A stretch of 35,926 bases of DNA, taken from NCBI GenBank assembly GCA_025358575.1, contig JANYJA010000061.1:1-35926 (forward strand). Reading direction: 5' to 3'. The translations under genes were made by a program, and so were the position numbers. Under the pieces are notes generated by a model. The model searched no databases, had not been told where the DNA came from, and saw only the letters and a program-made list of their open reading frames with translations. Shown piece after piece: positions 7,064 to 15,684 of this stretch. Source of the stretch: Terriglobia bacterium. GTDB taxonomy: Bacteria > Acidobacteriota > Terriglobia > Bryobacterales > Bryobacteraceae. The number at the start of each line of letters is the position of its first letter. Position 1 is the stretch's first letter.

Positions 7064-9607
7064 CTATTGCAGCGGAAGGTTTCCTTGTCCGTTCGAGCCA
7101 TCGCCCGGCACATCGTCCGACTCCGGAATTACGCAAGCGCCCGCGACATGGTCGCCCTCGTCCATGCGAACCAAACGCACTCCTTGCGTCGAACGCCCGG
7201 TCTGCCGGATTTCGCCCGACTCGATGCGGATCATCTTGCCGTCTTTGGTCACGATCATCAGATCCGAATCGTCCCGCACCGAAAGGATGGCGACCACATC
7301 GCCAATGCGTTTGTTGGTCTTCATATTGATGACGCCCTTGCCGCCGCGATGAATCTGCCGGTAGTCCTTGAGCGGCGTGCGCTTGCCGTAGCCGTTTTCC
7401 GAAATGGAGAGGATCAGCCCGGGCTCATCCACCACTTCCGCGCCCACCAGGTAATCGCCTTCGGCTAAATCCATGGCGCGAACGCCGCGCGCGGGACGGC
7501 CCATTGCGCGCACTTGTCCCTCCTCGAACTTGATCGCCTGGCCATCGTGCGAGCCGAGAAAGATGAGGTTCTTGCCGTTAGTCAAACGCGCTGCGATTAA
7601 CTCATCGCCGTCGTCAATCCCCACCGCGATGATGCCGCGCGACAGCGGATTGTTGAACTCGGTCAGCTCGCATTTCTTGATCACACCGAACTTCGTCACC
7701 ATCACGATGAAGCGATCCGGCACGAAGTCTTGCACGGCGAGAAACGCCTTCACGGTTTCGTCGGGTTGCAGGTTGATCAGGTTCGAGATGTTCTTTCCCT
7801 TCCCGGTTGTGGTGGCGTCGGGAATTTCGTAAATCTTGAGCCAGTACACGCGGCCCATGTTGGTAAAAATCAGCAGGTAGGCGTGCGTCGAAGCGACTAG
7901 GAAATATTCGACGAAATCCTCGGTACGGGTGCCCATCCCGATGCGGCCTTTGCCGCCCCGGATTTGCCGGCGGTAGGTATCGACGGACGTGCGTTTGAGA
8001 TAGCCGCCATGAGTTACGGTGACGGCAACATCTTCTACCGCGACCAGATCTTCGAGGCGAATCTCACCGAGATCCTCAATAATTTGGGTGCGGCGCGCGT
8101 CGCCGTAGTCCTTCTGGACTTCCTTGAGCTCCTTGATAATTAGATCGCGAAGAATCTTCTCGGACCCCAGGATTTCCAGGTACCCAGCGATGCGGATCTG
8201 GATGTCGGTCAACTCATCGAGAATTTTCTGGCGCTCCATGCCGGTGAGGCGCTGAAGCTGCATTTCGATAATCGACTGCGCCTGCTTATCGCTGAACGCG
8301 AATGCAGCCGTTAAAGCTTCACGAGCTTCGCGCGGTGAAGCAGCGGCGCGGATCAGCCGGATCACTTCGTCCAGATGGTCGAGCGCAATCTGGAACCCGA
8401 GCAGGATATGCTCCCGGTCGCGGGCCCTGCGCAGCTCGTAGTCGGTGCGGCGTCGCACCACATCCACGCGGTGCTCGATGAAATATTTAATGGTGGAAAT
8501 GAGCCCCAGCTCGCGCGGCTGCCCATTGCAAATGGAGAGATTAATGATGCCGAAGCTGATCTGAAGCTGGGTGTTCTTGTACAAGTTATTGAGAATAACC
8601 TCGGCCTGTTCGCCCCGCTTTAACTCATACACGATGCGCATGCCGTCGCGATCGCTCTCGTCGCGAATTTCCGAAATGCCTTCGATTTTCTTCTCATTAA
8701 CCAGAGCCGCGGTGTGCTCGATCAGTCGCGATTTGTTTACCTGATAGGGAATCTCAGTGACAACAATGCGCTCGCGATCTTTGCCCATGGGCTCGACCAC
8801 GGCTTTGGCTCGAATTTTGAGAGAGCCACGGCCACGAGTGTAGGCGTCTAGAATTCCCTGACGCCCCAAAATGAATCCGCCAGTTGGGAAATCGGGACCG
8901 GGAACCATCTCCATGATTCGTTCGAGCGGTGTATCCGGTTTCCGGATAATCTCAATAGTGGCATCGATAATTTCGGTAAGATTGTGCGGCGGGATGTTGG
9001 TCGCCATACCAACCGCGATCCCCGACGACCCGTTAATAAGCAGGTTCGGAACACGCGAGGGCAGCACTTCCGGCTCAGTCTCCGTATCGTCATAGTTGGG
9101 CCGGAAATCGACCGTTTCCTTATCGACATCTTCGAGCAAAGCCGTGGCGATCCAGGAAAGCCGCGCCTCGGTATACCGCGGTGCCGCGGGCGGGTCGCCA
9201 TCGATGGAGCCGAAATTTCCCTGCCCATCCACCAGCGGATAACGCAGGTTAAAGGGCTGCGCCATGCGGACCAATGCGTCGTAGATGGGGGCGTCGCCAT
9301 GGGGGTGATACTTGCCCATCACGTCGCCGGTGATCTTGGCGGATTTCCGCGTCGGCCGGTTGGGCGCCAGCCCCAGTTCGTGCATGCCCCACAAGATGCG
9401 GCGATGCACCGGTTTCAAGCCGTCGCGGACATCGGGAAGCGCGCGGCCGACGATGACGCTCATGGCGTAATCGAGATACGACCGGCGCATCTCGTCTTCA
9501 ATGTTGATGGAGATGATGTTTTTGTTCTCTCCGCCGCCAGCGCCGCCGGGAAGCGGCAGTTGCGGGGGCGCGGGTGGTCCTTGCGGAGGGTTTTCCTGAT
9601 CAGCCAT
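7064..9607 (-). CDS. gyrA: DNA gyrase subunit A
   Basis: An 847-residue type IIA topoisomerase breakage-reunion subunit, which with GyrB introduces negative supercoils. A ~30-residue proline/glycine-rich N-terminal extension precedes the conserved core ([22 protein letters not shown]). The catalytic tyrosine is Y145 in [10 protein letters not shown]. The C-terminal beta-pinwheel begins with a GyrA-box-like QIRGGKG, which supports GyrA over ParC; a second related blade motif, HRGGKG, occurs later. The quinolone-determining region reads [10 protein letters not shown], with Ala and Pro at the positions equivalent to E. coli Ser83 and Ala84. This is a pattern linked in other bacteria to low intrinsic quinolone susceptibility. 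The residue before Arg-Tyr is Pro instead of the common Met. The start ATG has no clear Shine-Dalgarno sequence. It is the first gene of the minus-strand run. Confidence 0.97.
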   Translation of the reverse strand: MADQENPPQGPPAPPQLPLPGGAGGGENKNIISINIEDEMRRSYLDYAMSVIVGRALPDVRDGLKPVHRRILWGMHELGLAPNRPTRKSAKITGDVMGKYHPHGDAPIYDALVRMAQPFNLRYPLVDGQGNFGSIDGDPPAAPRYTEARLSWIATALLEDVDKETVDFRPNYDDTETEPEVLPSRVPNLLINGSSGIAVGMATNIPPHNLTEIIDATIEIIRKPDTPLERIMEMVPGPDFPTGGFILGRQGILDAYTRGRGSLKIRAKAVVEPMGKDRERIVVTEIPYQVNKSRLIEHTAALVNEKKIEGISEIRDESDRDGMRIVYELKRGEQAEVILNNLYKNTQLQISFGIINLSICNGQPRELGLISTIKYFIEHRVDVVRRRTDYELRRARDREHILLGFQIALDHLDEVIRLIRAAASPREAREALTAAFAFSDKQAQSIIEMQLQRLTGMERQKILDELTDIQIRIAGYLEILGSEKILRDLIIKELKEVQKDYGDARRTQIIEDLGEIRLEDLVAVEDVAVTVTHGGYLKRTSVDTYRRQIRGGKGRIGMGTRTEDFVEYFLVASTHAYLLIFTNMGRVYWLKIYEIPDATTTGKGKNISNLINLQPDETVKAFLAVQDFVPDRFIVMVTKFGVIKKCELTEFNNPLSRGIIAVGIDDGDELIAARLTNGKNLIFLGSHDGQAIKFEEGQVRAMGRPARGVRAMDLAEGDYLVGAEVVDEPGLILSISENGYGKRTPLKDYRQIHRGGKGVINMKTNKRIGDVVAILSVRDDSDLMIVTKDGKMIRIESGEIRQTGRSTQGVRLVRMDEGDHVAGACVIPESDDVPGDGSNGQGNLPLQ

Positions 9608-9636
9608 GGTTTTGGGTAAGTACCAATTTTAACATG

Positions 9637-9642
9637 ATTATA
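9637..9642 (-). promoter_or_regulatory. Putative gyrA promoter -10 element
   Basis: A perfect TATAAT on the minus strand 30 bases upstream of the gyrA ATG. No convincing -35 hexamer is found at 16-18 bases, so only the -10 is called. The implied leader is about 23 bases long. Confidence 0.4.
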
Positions 9643-9777
9643 GGACTCAACCAGCGGTGCAGTGTTGGGACAACGACTAATCCCGAATGCACTGAAAACC
9701 CGTTAGAAAAAGCTTCCTTTCACGGTGATATGATTCGCCGCCGCCCGTCACTATTACCTCGAAATACGGGAGAGAAC

Positions 9778-9936
9778 ATGTTTTTGACAAAATTATTGGC
9801 CGCCGGATTCACACTTTTCGCTTTGATCGCTTGCTTGTACCCGGCTACCTCGGATGGCCCAGTTGCGGGCCGGCGCAACGGGCCCACGATCCGTACCGCT
9901 TTAAAAAACGCGAAACTGCAAAAACTTTTGCCTTAG
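9778..9936 (+). CDS. Small putative lipoprotein, 52 residues
   Basis: I do not recognise this short protein. It begins MFLTKLLAAGFTLFALIAC, a lysine followed by a hydrophobic stretch and a lipobox-like LIAC at residues 16-19, so it would be lipidated at Cys19 and anchored in a membrane. The remaining ~33 residues (YPATSDGPVAGRRNGP and a lysine-rich tail) have no recognisable domain. The ATG is preceded by a strong GGGAGAG ribosome-binding sequence. The frame is open further upstream (to 9574), but that part overlaps the gyrA start and promoter and is not protein-like, so the shorter start is preferred. It stops 4 bases before the 3' end of selC on the opposite strand. It resembles the tiny lipoproteins annotated as entericidin-like or hypothetical in many genomes, but no family is claimed. 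Confidence 0.5.
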   Translation: MFLTKLLAAGFTLFALIACLYPATSDGPVAGRRNGPTIRTALKNAKLQKLLP

Positions 9937-9940
9937 CAGT

Positions 9941-10036
9941 TGGCGGAAGCTAGTGGGAGTCGAACCCACCGCGACACCAAAGGCGCCGCACACCGGGTTT
10001 GAAGCCCGTACCCAGCACCGGCCAGGAATAGCTTCC
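9941..10036 (-). tRNA. selC: tRNA-Sec (anticodon UCA)
   Basis: A 96-base selenocysteine tRNA including an encoded CCA end. The acceptor stem is 8 bp (GGAAGCTA with TAGCTTCC, at 10029-10036 and 9945-9952). The T stem is 5 bp (GTGGG/CCCAC) around TTCGACT, giving the 8+5 geometry of bacterial tRNA-Sec. The D arm has a 6-bp stem (CCTGGC/GCTGGG, two wobble pairs) with a 4-base loop. The anticodon loop is CTTCAAA, anticodon UCA. The long variable arm is an 8-bp helix (GCGGCGCC/GGTGTCGC) closed by TTT. The discriminator base is G. All the hallmarks distinguish it from tRNA-Ser. Its presence predicts selA, selB and selD and at least one selenoprotein elsewhere in the genome; none of them is in this window. 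Confidence 0.97.
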
Positions 10037-10042
10037 ATGCGG

Positions 10043-10048
10043 ATTGTA
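10043..10048 (-). promoter_or_regulatory. Putative selC promoter -10 element
   Basis: TACAAT on the minus strand ends 6 bases before the first base of the tRNA, the right place for a -10 that starts transcription at or very near the mature 5' end. The -35 region is poor. The rest of 10049-10197 holds nothing I can recognise. Confidence 0.4.
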
Positions 10049-10197
10049 GCAGGCCCGCGTATGCTTCACCGCGCCATTAAATAATTCAATCCGCGACATA
10101 GTAACTATGAATTTGACCAAATTTATCAAGTTCGTTACAGTTGCGATTACCACCTAAGGGTCGACCGAGAGTTCGCGTCCGCGGGCATCGTCACTAG

Positions 10198-10770
10198 AAA
10201 AAACATGGGTTCGGCGACACTCAAGCTGAATGTCTTTTCAGTGAAGCCATCGAACAGCTAGAACGTATTGGCGGAACTTGCGTTGAGATCGACTTTATGC
10301 CTTTCAAGCAAGCCGGCAAGCTTCTCGACGAAGGTCCGTGGGCCGCCGAACGTTTGGCTTGGTTGCAGGAGTTTTACGATTCCAACCCGCAGAGTTTTTT
10401 CCCCGTGACGCGGCAGATCATCGGCGGGGCAGGGAAGTCGAGCGCCGTCGACGCCTTTCGCGGCATGTATAAACTGGCTGAACTCCGCCGCCAAACCGAG
10501 TTTGAGTGGGCACGTATGGATGCGCTGGTGGTCCCGACCACCGGCACCCTCTACACTCTTGCGGATGTGGAGCATTCGCCGATTGATCTGAATCGAAACC
10601 TCGGCCCGTATACAAACTTTGTGAACCTTCTGGATCTCTGCGCCATCTCGGTGCCCGCCGGATTCCGCCCGAATGGATTGCCTTTTGGCGTCACGCTGAT
10701 TGGGCCCGCGTTTCAGGATGCGATGCTGTGCGCGCTCGGCGCGGAGTATCAACGAGGTGCAGCGGAATGA
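10198..10770 (+). pseudogene. atzF: 5'-truncated allophanate hydrolase remnant
   Basis: This 190-codon open stretch encodes the last part of the amidase domain of allophanate hydrolase, which normally splits allophanate to ammonia and CO2 after urea carboxylase. Recognisable family segments are GDTQAECLFSEAIEQLERIGG, LDEGPWAAERL, VVPTTGTLYTLADVE, LNRNLGPYTNFVNLLDLC and SVPAGFRPNGLPFGVTLIGPAFQDA. The amidase-signature half containing the catalytic Ser-cisSer-Lys triad is missing. An in-frame TAG stands at 10195-10197 and homology starts about 10 bases after it. A first ATG occurs only at 10297. No urea carboxylase gene is near. The start of the remnant is ~160 bases from selC, a site often used for integration, so loss by a nearby rearrangement is plausible. 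It ends 12 bases from the convergent response regulator. Confidence 0.85.
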
Positions 10771-10782
10771 ATTCATTAATAC

Positions 10783-11526
10783 TCAACTTTCTTCGTCCGT
10801 CTTGGTCGGCTGAGCAACAAAACGGTAGCCAACACCGCGCACTGACAACAAGTGCCGCGGCTTGGCGGGCTCGTCCTCGATATAGCGGCGCAAACGAACA
10901 ATGAAGTTATCGATTGCGCGGGTGTCCGTGTCTTCGCGAACTCCCCACACATCTTCCAGCATGGATTTTCGCGAGACCACTTTGCCTTGATGGCGGATTA
11001 AATAGCGCAGCAGATTGGCCTCCATCAACGTGAGCGGCAGTGTTCGACCATCTACCCGCAGTTCCATTTCATCGAAATCGATTGTTTTTCCATCGAATGC
11101 GAACCGGTCACCATGGGGTTCTGCCGGTGCTTGCGCCACGGTCCGCATGCTCAACCATGAGTGCCTTCGAAGGAGCCCACGAATCCGCGCGACGAGTATG
11201 GCGAGTTCAAATGGTTTCGCCAGATAATCGTCGGCGCCAGCGGTGAAACCTTGCAACACATCTTCGGGACGATTGCGCGCGGTCAGCATCAGCACGGGCA
11301 CGAACTGGCCGTTTTTTCGCAATTCCGTAGCCACCTCGAAGCCGTTCATCCCAGGCAGCATCACGTCCAGCACAACCAAATCGAATTCGGGCGGTGTCCG
11401 CATCAGGAGCGTCAGCGCCGCTTCACCCGTCTCCACCACTTCGGTGACATAGCCCTCCTCAAGCAGATTGAACTTCAGTCCCTCGGCGAGATGCTGCTCA
11501 TCTTCAACGATGAGGATTTTGTACAT
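10783..11526 (-). CDS. OmpR/PhoB-family response regulator
   Basis: A 247-residue two-component response regulator. The receiver domain (about residues 1-118) has the acidic pair E8-D9, the phosphoacceptor D54 in VVLDVMLPG, T82 in MLTARN and K104 in AKPF. The C-terminal winged helix (about 145-240) shows LTLMEANLLRYLIRHQGKVVSR and AIDNFIVRLRRYIED, ending with the SVRGVGYRF wing. The open frame extends 37 codons further upstream, but the receiver domain begins at MYKILIVEDE, so the ATG at 11524-11526 is chosen. It lies 13 bases after the histidine kinase stop. Target genes cannot be told from sequence. It is the last gene of the minus-strand leu run and faces the atzF remnant tail to tail. Confidence 0.95.
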   Translation of the reverse strand: MYKILIVEDEQHLAEGLKFNLLEEGYVTEVVETGEAALTLLMRTPPEFDLVVLDVMLPGMNGFEVATELRKNGQFVPVLMLTARNRPEDVLQGFTAGADDYLAKPFELAILVARIRGLLRRHSWLSMRTVAQAPAEPHGDRFAFDGKTIDFDEMELRVDGRTLPLTLMEANLLRYLIRHQGKVVSRKSMLEDVWGVREDTDTRAIDNFIVRLRRYIEDEPAKPRHLLSVRGVGYRFVAQPTKTDEES

Positions 11527-11539
11527 TGCAGGCTGCAAG

Positions 11540-12448
11540 TTATTGTCGCGGAGCCAGCGGAAGAAGCAGCGTAAATGTGCTGCCGTGACCGGCGCCGTCA
11601 CTCTCCGCAAAGGCCTTTCCACCGTGCTTTTTGGCAATCGAACGAACGATGAAAAGGCCCAGCCCAGTGCCCTTCACGCGCATGGCGACCGTTCCCGGCA
11701 CCCGATAAAACCGCCTGAAAATGCGCTTCAGCTCGGCAGCGGAGATTCCGACGCCACGATCTTTCACCCGTATGGCGACGCGCCCTCCTTCAAGTGTTGC
11801 GAGCTCTACAACGACACGCACTTCCGGCCCAGAATACTTGATGGCATTGTCGATCAGGTTTAAGATCGCGGCCTTCAAATCATCGTCGTCGCCAACCACC
11901 ACGGCGGACTGGTGAGGGGTTAGCGACTCCTTGTATTGCAGCGCTTCAGCTGGCAGGTGATGACGAAGCCGCGCCAGTTCGAGGCATTCGCGAACCACAG
12001 CGCAAAGGTCAATCCGCGAGCGATGCAGCAAATGTCGTGAAGGCGCCTTGCCGGCGCGCAGCACCTGTTCAATCGTATGCAATAGCCGATTGCTATCGGC
12101 AAGCATGATGCCGTAAAAATGTTGACGTTTCTCTTCGTCGATCTCGCGTGTCTGAAGGGTTTCCAGGTAGAGGCGAATGGAAGCGACCGGCGTTTTCAAT
12201 TCATGCGTGACCGCGTTGATGAAGGTGTCGTGCTGCTCATTGCGCCGGATTTCACGAACCAGAAAGATCGTATTGAGAACCACGCCCGCGATGATGACTC
12301 CGAAGAACAAAACACCGAACACCAACAGAACGCCGGTGCGCCAATTGAGGACGATCCATCCGACGTTCAGTGTGACCGCAAGAGCAACCAGAAGCGCACC
12401 GAGCGTGATAAAGACGGCGATGGATTTGCGGCGACCGCTAAACGCCAT
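11540..12448 (-). CDS. Membrane sensor histidine kinase
   Basis: A 302-residue HisKA-type sensor kinase. Two hydrophobic segments (about residues 10-30 and 38-64) are joined by a very short WIVLNWR loop, so there is almost no periplasmic sensing domain. The phosphorylated histidine is H82 in the H-box VTHELKTPVAS. The ATPase domain has N-box NLIDNAIKYS, G1 DRGVGIS, F-box IFRRFYR and G2 GTGLGLFIV. Such short-loop kinases usually sense within the membrane or through a partner; that is inference. It sits 9 bases downstream of the broken metallophosphoesterase and 13 bases upstream of its cognate response regulator. It is probably transcribed with the leu genes unless a hidden internal promoter exists. 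Confidence 0.95.
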   Translation of the reverse strand: MAFSGRRKSIAVFITLGALLVALAVTLNVGWIVLNWRTGVLLVFGVLFFGVIIAGVVLNTIFLVREIRRNEQHDTFINAVTHELKTPVASIRLYLETLQTREIDEEKRQHFYGIMLADSNRLLHTIEQVLRAGKAPSRHLLHRSRIDLCAVVRECLELARLRHHLPAEALQYKESLTPHQSAVVVGDDDDLKAAILNLIDNAIKYSGPEVRVVVELATLEGGRVAIRVKDRGVGISAAELKRIFRRFYRVPGTVAMRVKGTGLGLFIVRSIAKKHGGKAFAESDGAGHGSTFTLLLPLAPRQ

Positions 12449-12457
12449 GCGTCCAGT

Positions 12458-13662
12458 TTAGTTCGAGATCATCTGGTGTTTCACCAGATCCACCGTAACG
12501 GCGTCGATGGGCGACTTGGTTTGTTGTCCGGGAGTGGCATCATGAAACTCGATCCGTAATTGTTTGCTATCCACCACCACCCACAGATATCCGTAATCCT
12601 GATCGTCAAAGTTTTCAAACAAGACGTCTTTCGAAACTTGCACCGGTGTCCGGAGCGGTCCCATCTTGGATCCCTTGATCGGGCTGAGACCATGGCCTCC
12701 GTTTCCGCACACCACGTAGGGAATATCGAATTGATTCACGGTGCGGGTGAATCGCTGGTAGTTGTGAGCGTGCCCCGACAGATGCGCGTGCGGCCAAAAA
12801 TTTACCTTTTTGCAGACTTGGTCGATATCGGCCAGCATCCGCGGGCTTCCACCGTGCATGATGCCGGCTGAATATGGCGGATGATGCGTCACCAGAAGCA
12901 CAGCGCCTTTACTGGCTTTCGCTTTTTGCAGAGCATTGGCGAGGAACAAAAGCTGTTGATCGTCTACAGGTGAAGTTGAGTTGCCTTCGCTTGAGATTAC
13001 GCCCGGATCCTCGAGCACGTTGCTGTACAGACCAATGATGGTGACGAACGGGGCGGTCAACGTGAAGTAAACACCGGGCTGAGTCATCGCCGTCCGAGCC
13101 AAGTTACCCGATTCCGATGTCTTGACCGGCTGATCGCTTACAAAATTCCGGAGGAATGCGGCGAGTGACGGGACTCCATCGCCGGAGTAAACCATTCCGT
13201 CATGGTTTCCCGCTGCCGCAAAAATAGGCGCTGGACAGGAACGGTAGGGCTCGTAAAAGACGGGCGATCGGCGGGATTCGCCTCATCATAATCGCCGGTG
13301 ACCTTGTCCGCGACTACCGACTGAGTTTGAGGGCCTTTGACCGAACCGGAATCGCCAACGCAGTGGAACACAATTTGATTGTTCTTCTGAATCTGACTTT
13401 CCACTCCTGGACCCGCGCTGCCCCACGCATCGGCCAGCGTCATTGCCGGATCACCGACTTTAGGCTTGGGCACGGCCTGCAATAAATACCTTTGCAGGCG
13501 GGCGTAGAGCGATTTGTCGGAGCCGTGCGCGGTTACGAAACTCGAAGGATCGGGCGACGACGTCGGTTGCCCAAAACCGGGTTGGCCCAATACGAGTGAT
13601 CCGTCGAGGGTCTTTGCGATCAGAACTGATTTTGGGCGAACCGGTTTGCGCTTAGTCGGCAT
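12458..13662 (-). pseudogene. Metallophosphoesterase, broken by an out-of-frame lesion near 13262
   Basis: Two consecutive frames together form one calcineurin-like phosphoesterase. The 5' frame (from ATG 13662) carries metal motif I in VFHCVGDSGS. The 3' frame carries GNHDG, THHPPYS and GHAHNYQR. The frames switch between DEANPADRPSF and YEPYRSCPAPIF, around 13255-13266; the shift is equivalent to one base missing, or to a deletion whose length is not a multiple of three. Proteins of this type that I know have a short block with a GD(V)-type second metal motif just before the FYEPY segment. Here it is absent, so a real deletion of roughly 20 codons is more likely than a simple base-call error. 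The product would end soon after the break or restart at 13195, lacking essential ligands. It is spaced 8 bases from leuD and 9 from the kinase. Confidence 0.82.
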
Positions 13663-13670
13663 GGGTTACG

Positions 13671-14279
13671 CTACAACGACGTGTGAATCGATCCTAGCCG
13701 TCCAGCCTCGAATGCCGTGATGGCGGATTCATGTTTCAGAATGTAGCCCAGCTCGTCGACGCCGTCCAGCAAACAGGTTTTCGAAAACGCATCCACCGGA
13801 AATTCAACCGACCTCCCGTCCGGCAGAATCAGCTTCTGCGACTTCAGGTCGACTTTCACTTTCACTCGCGGATCCGACTCCACCATTCGGAATAAGTCCT
13901 TATGGATTTCAGCCGGCACCACAATCGGCAGTAAAGAATTTTTCAGCGAGTTGCCCTTGAAGATGTCCGCAAAGGAAGTGCTGATGACGGCGCGAAAACC
14001 GAACTGCGTTAGCGCCCAGGGCGCGTGCTCGCGTGAACTGCCGCATCCGAAGTTATCGCCGCCCAGCAGAATTTCGACGCCCTGCCACTGCGGCTGATTC
14101 AGAATGAAATCGGGCTTCGGATTCCCCTGCGTGTCATATCGCCAGTCGTAGAAAAGCTGCCGATCCAGGCCTTCCTTCGAGGTTGTTTTGAGGAAGCGTG
14201 CCGGAATGATTTGATCGGTGTCGATGTTATTGACCGGCATCGGCATCATGCGGCTTTCGAAATCGCGGAACGGCTTCAC
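13671..14279 (-). CDS. leuD: 3-isopropylmalate dehydratase small subunit
   Basis: A 202-residue aconitase-swivel protein, partner of LeuC in isomerising 2-isopropylmalate to 3-isopropylmalate for leucine synthesis. Family segments are [14 protein letters not shown] near residue 18, [14 protein letters not shown] (substrate loop) and [17 protein letters not shown]. Length equals that of E. coli LeuD. The start is a GTG at 14277-14279 that overlaps the leuC stop (GTGA), so subunits are translationally coupled. In the related homoaconitase small subunits the specificity loop differs; the leuABCD context supports LeuD. Confidence 0.96.
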   Translation of the reverse strand: MKPFRDFESRMMPMPVNNIDTDQIIPARFLKTTSKEGLDRQLFYDWRYDTQGNPKPDFILNQPQWQGVEILLGGDNFGCGSSREHAPWALTQFGFRAVISTSFADIFKGNSLKNSLLPIVVPAEIHKDLFRMVESDPRVKVKVDLKSQKLILPDGRSVEFPVDAFSKTCLLDGVDELGYILKHESAITAFEAGRLGSIHTSL

Positions 14280-15676
14280 AAGATTCTCCTTACATCGGCG
14301 ACAACGCCGGCTAGCGCACTGGCCGCAGCCGTCAGGGGTGACGCCAGGAACGTCCGTCCGCCTTTGCCCTGCCGTCCTTCAAAATTTCGATTACTGGTCG
14401 AGACGCTGTATTCTCCGGGCTGCAACTGATCGCCATTCATGGCGATGCACATCGAACATCCCGGCTCGCGCCAATCGCAGCCCGCGGCACGGAAAATCTC
14501 CGGCAGTCCCTCGGCTTCAGCCTGACGCTTCACTTCCTGCGAACCCGGCACCACCATCACCCGCACGTTGGGATTCACCTTGCGACCCTTCAGCACCGAC
14601 GCGGCGCTGCGCAGGTCCGAGATTCGTGAATTGGTGCAGCTGCCGATGAACACCACGTCGACTTTGTGTCCCAAAATCGGTTTCCCGCCTTCGAGGCCCA
14701 TGTACTTCAGCGCAGCCAGAACTGAATCGCGCTGCAACGGATCGGCGATGTCGGAAGGTTCCGGAAGTGAGCCCGTGATCGGCACGCCCATCCCAGGATT
14801 CGTGCCGTAGGTAATCATCGGCTCAAGCACGTCCGCGTCAATAGTTACTTCGCGGTCGAAGGCTGCATCGTCGTCGCTCGGAAGTTTGCGCCAACGCGCA
14901 AGCGCCGCATCCCAATCCGCGCCCTTCGGAGCGAACTGACGGCCGGCCAAATATTCGAATGTGGTGTCGTCGGGCGCAACCAACCCAGCCCGCGCGCCAC
15001 CTTCAATCGACATGTTGCAGACCGTCATCCGCTGTTCCATATTCAAGCTGCGAATGGCCGGTCCCGCATACTCGAATATCGACCCGGTGCCGCCGCCGAT
15101 CCCGATCCGGGCGATTAGCGCCAAAATGATGTCCTTGGCCGTAACGCCAGCTTTCAGCGTCCCATCCACGCGCACTCGAAACGCTTTCGACTTTCGCTGC
15201 AGCAGGCACTGCGTGGCAAGCACGTGCTCCACTTCACTGGTCCCGATGCCGAACGCCAGTGCACCGAACGCCCCGTGAGTGGCCGTGTGACTATCGCCAC
15301 AAACCACGGTCATGCCCGGCTGCGTGGCGCCCAACTCCGGGCCGATGACGTGAACAATTCCCTGTTTCGCGCTGTGAATGCCAAAGCATGGGATGCCGAA
15401 CTCCCGGCAATTTTGCTCCAGTTGATCGAGCTGCTTCTTGGCGATGGTGTCCAGAATCGGCAGGCTGCGATCCGTTGTCGGGATGCTGTGATCGGCTGTC
15501 GCCAGCGTCAAATCCGGACGCCGCACCTTCAACCCTCGCTGGCGCAACCCCTCGAATGCCTGGGGCGATGTCACTTCGTGGACCAAGTGCAGATCGATAT
15601 ACAAAAGCGCCGGGGCGCCGGGGCGCTCTTCGACGACGTGCGAATCCCACACTTTTTCGATAATGGTTTGGCTCAT
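14276..15676 (-). CDS. leuC: 3-isopropylmalate dehydratase large subunit
   Basis: A 466-residue aconitase-family subunit holding the [4Fe-4S] cluster, acting with LeuD. The cluster cysteines lie in [11 protein letters not shown] and in [16 protein letters not shown], the canonical spacing. Substrate and fold motifs include [36 protein letters not shown] and [18 protein letters not shown]. Length is the family norm. The ATG has an AGGAAA ribosome-binding sequence and lies 8 bases after leuB. No frameshift or missing ligand is seen. Confidence 0.97.
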   Translation of the reverse strand: MSQTIIEKVWDSHVVEERPGAPALLYIDLHLVHEVTSPQAFEGLRQRGLKVRRPDLTLATADHSIPTTDRSLPILDTIAKKQLDQLEQNCREFGIPCFGIHSAKQGIVHVIGPELGATQPGMTVVCGDSHTATHGAFGALAFGIGTSEVEHVLATQCLLQRKSKAFRVRVDGTLKAGVTAKDIILALIARIGIGGGTGSIFEYAGPAIRSLNMEQRMTVCNMSIEGGARAGLVAPDDTTFEYLAGRQFAPKGADWDAALARWRKLPSDDDAAFDREVTIDADVLEPMITYGTNPGMGVPITGSLPEPSDIADPLQRDSVLAALKYMGLEGGKPILGHKVDVVFIGSCTNSRISDLRSAASVLKGRKVNPNVRVMVVPGSQEVKRQAEAEGLPEIFRAAGCDWREPGCSMCIAMNGDQLQPGEYSVSTSNRNFEGRQGKGGRTFLASPLTAAASALAGVVADVRRIL

Positions 15677-15684
15677 TATATTTC

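Noticed and set aside
9574-9777. An N-terminal extension of the small lipoprotein frame reaching back into gyrA
   Set aside because: It overlaps the gyrA start and promoter, would bury the lipoprotein signal inside the protein, and the strong ribosome-binding site is at 9778.
9941-10036. Possibility that the tRNA is an ordinary tRNA-Ser or a decayed tRNA
   Set aside because: The UCA anticodon, 8-bp acceptor stem, 6-bp D stem and encoded CCA fit tRNA-Sec, and the acceptor and T stems are perfectly paired.
12458-13662. Selenoprotein (UGA-recoding) explanation for the split metallophosphoesterase, given that selC is nearby
   Set aside because: The two halves lie in different reading frames, so the break is a frameshift or deletion and not an in-frame UGA.
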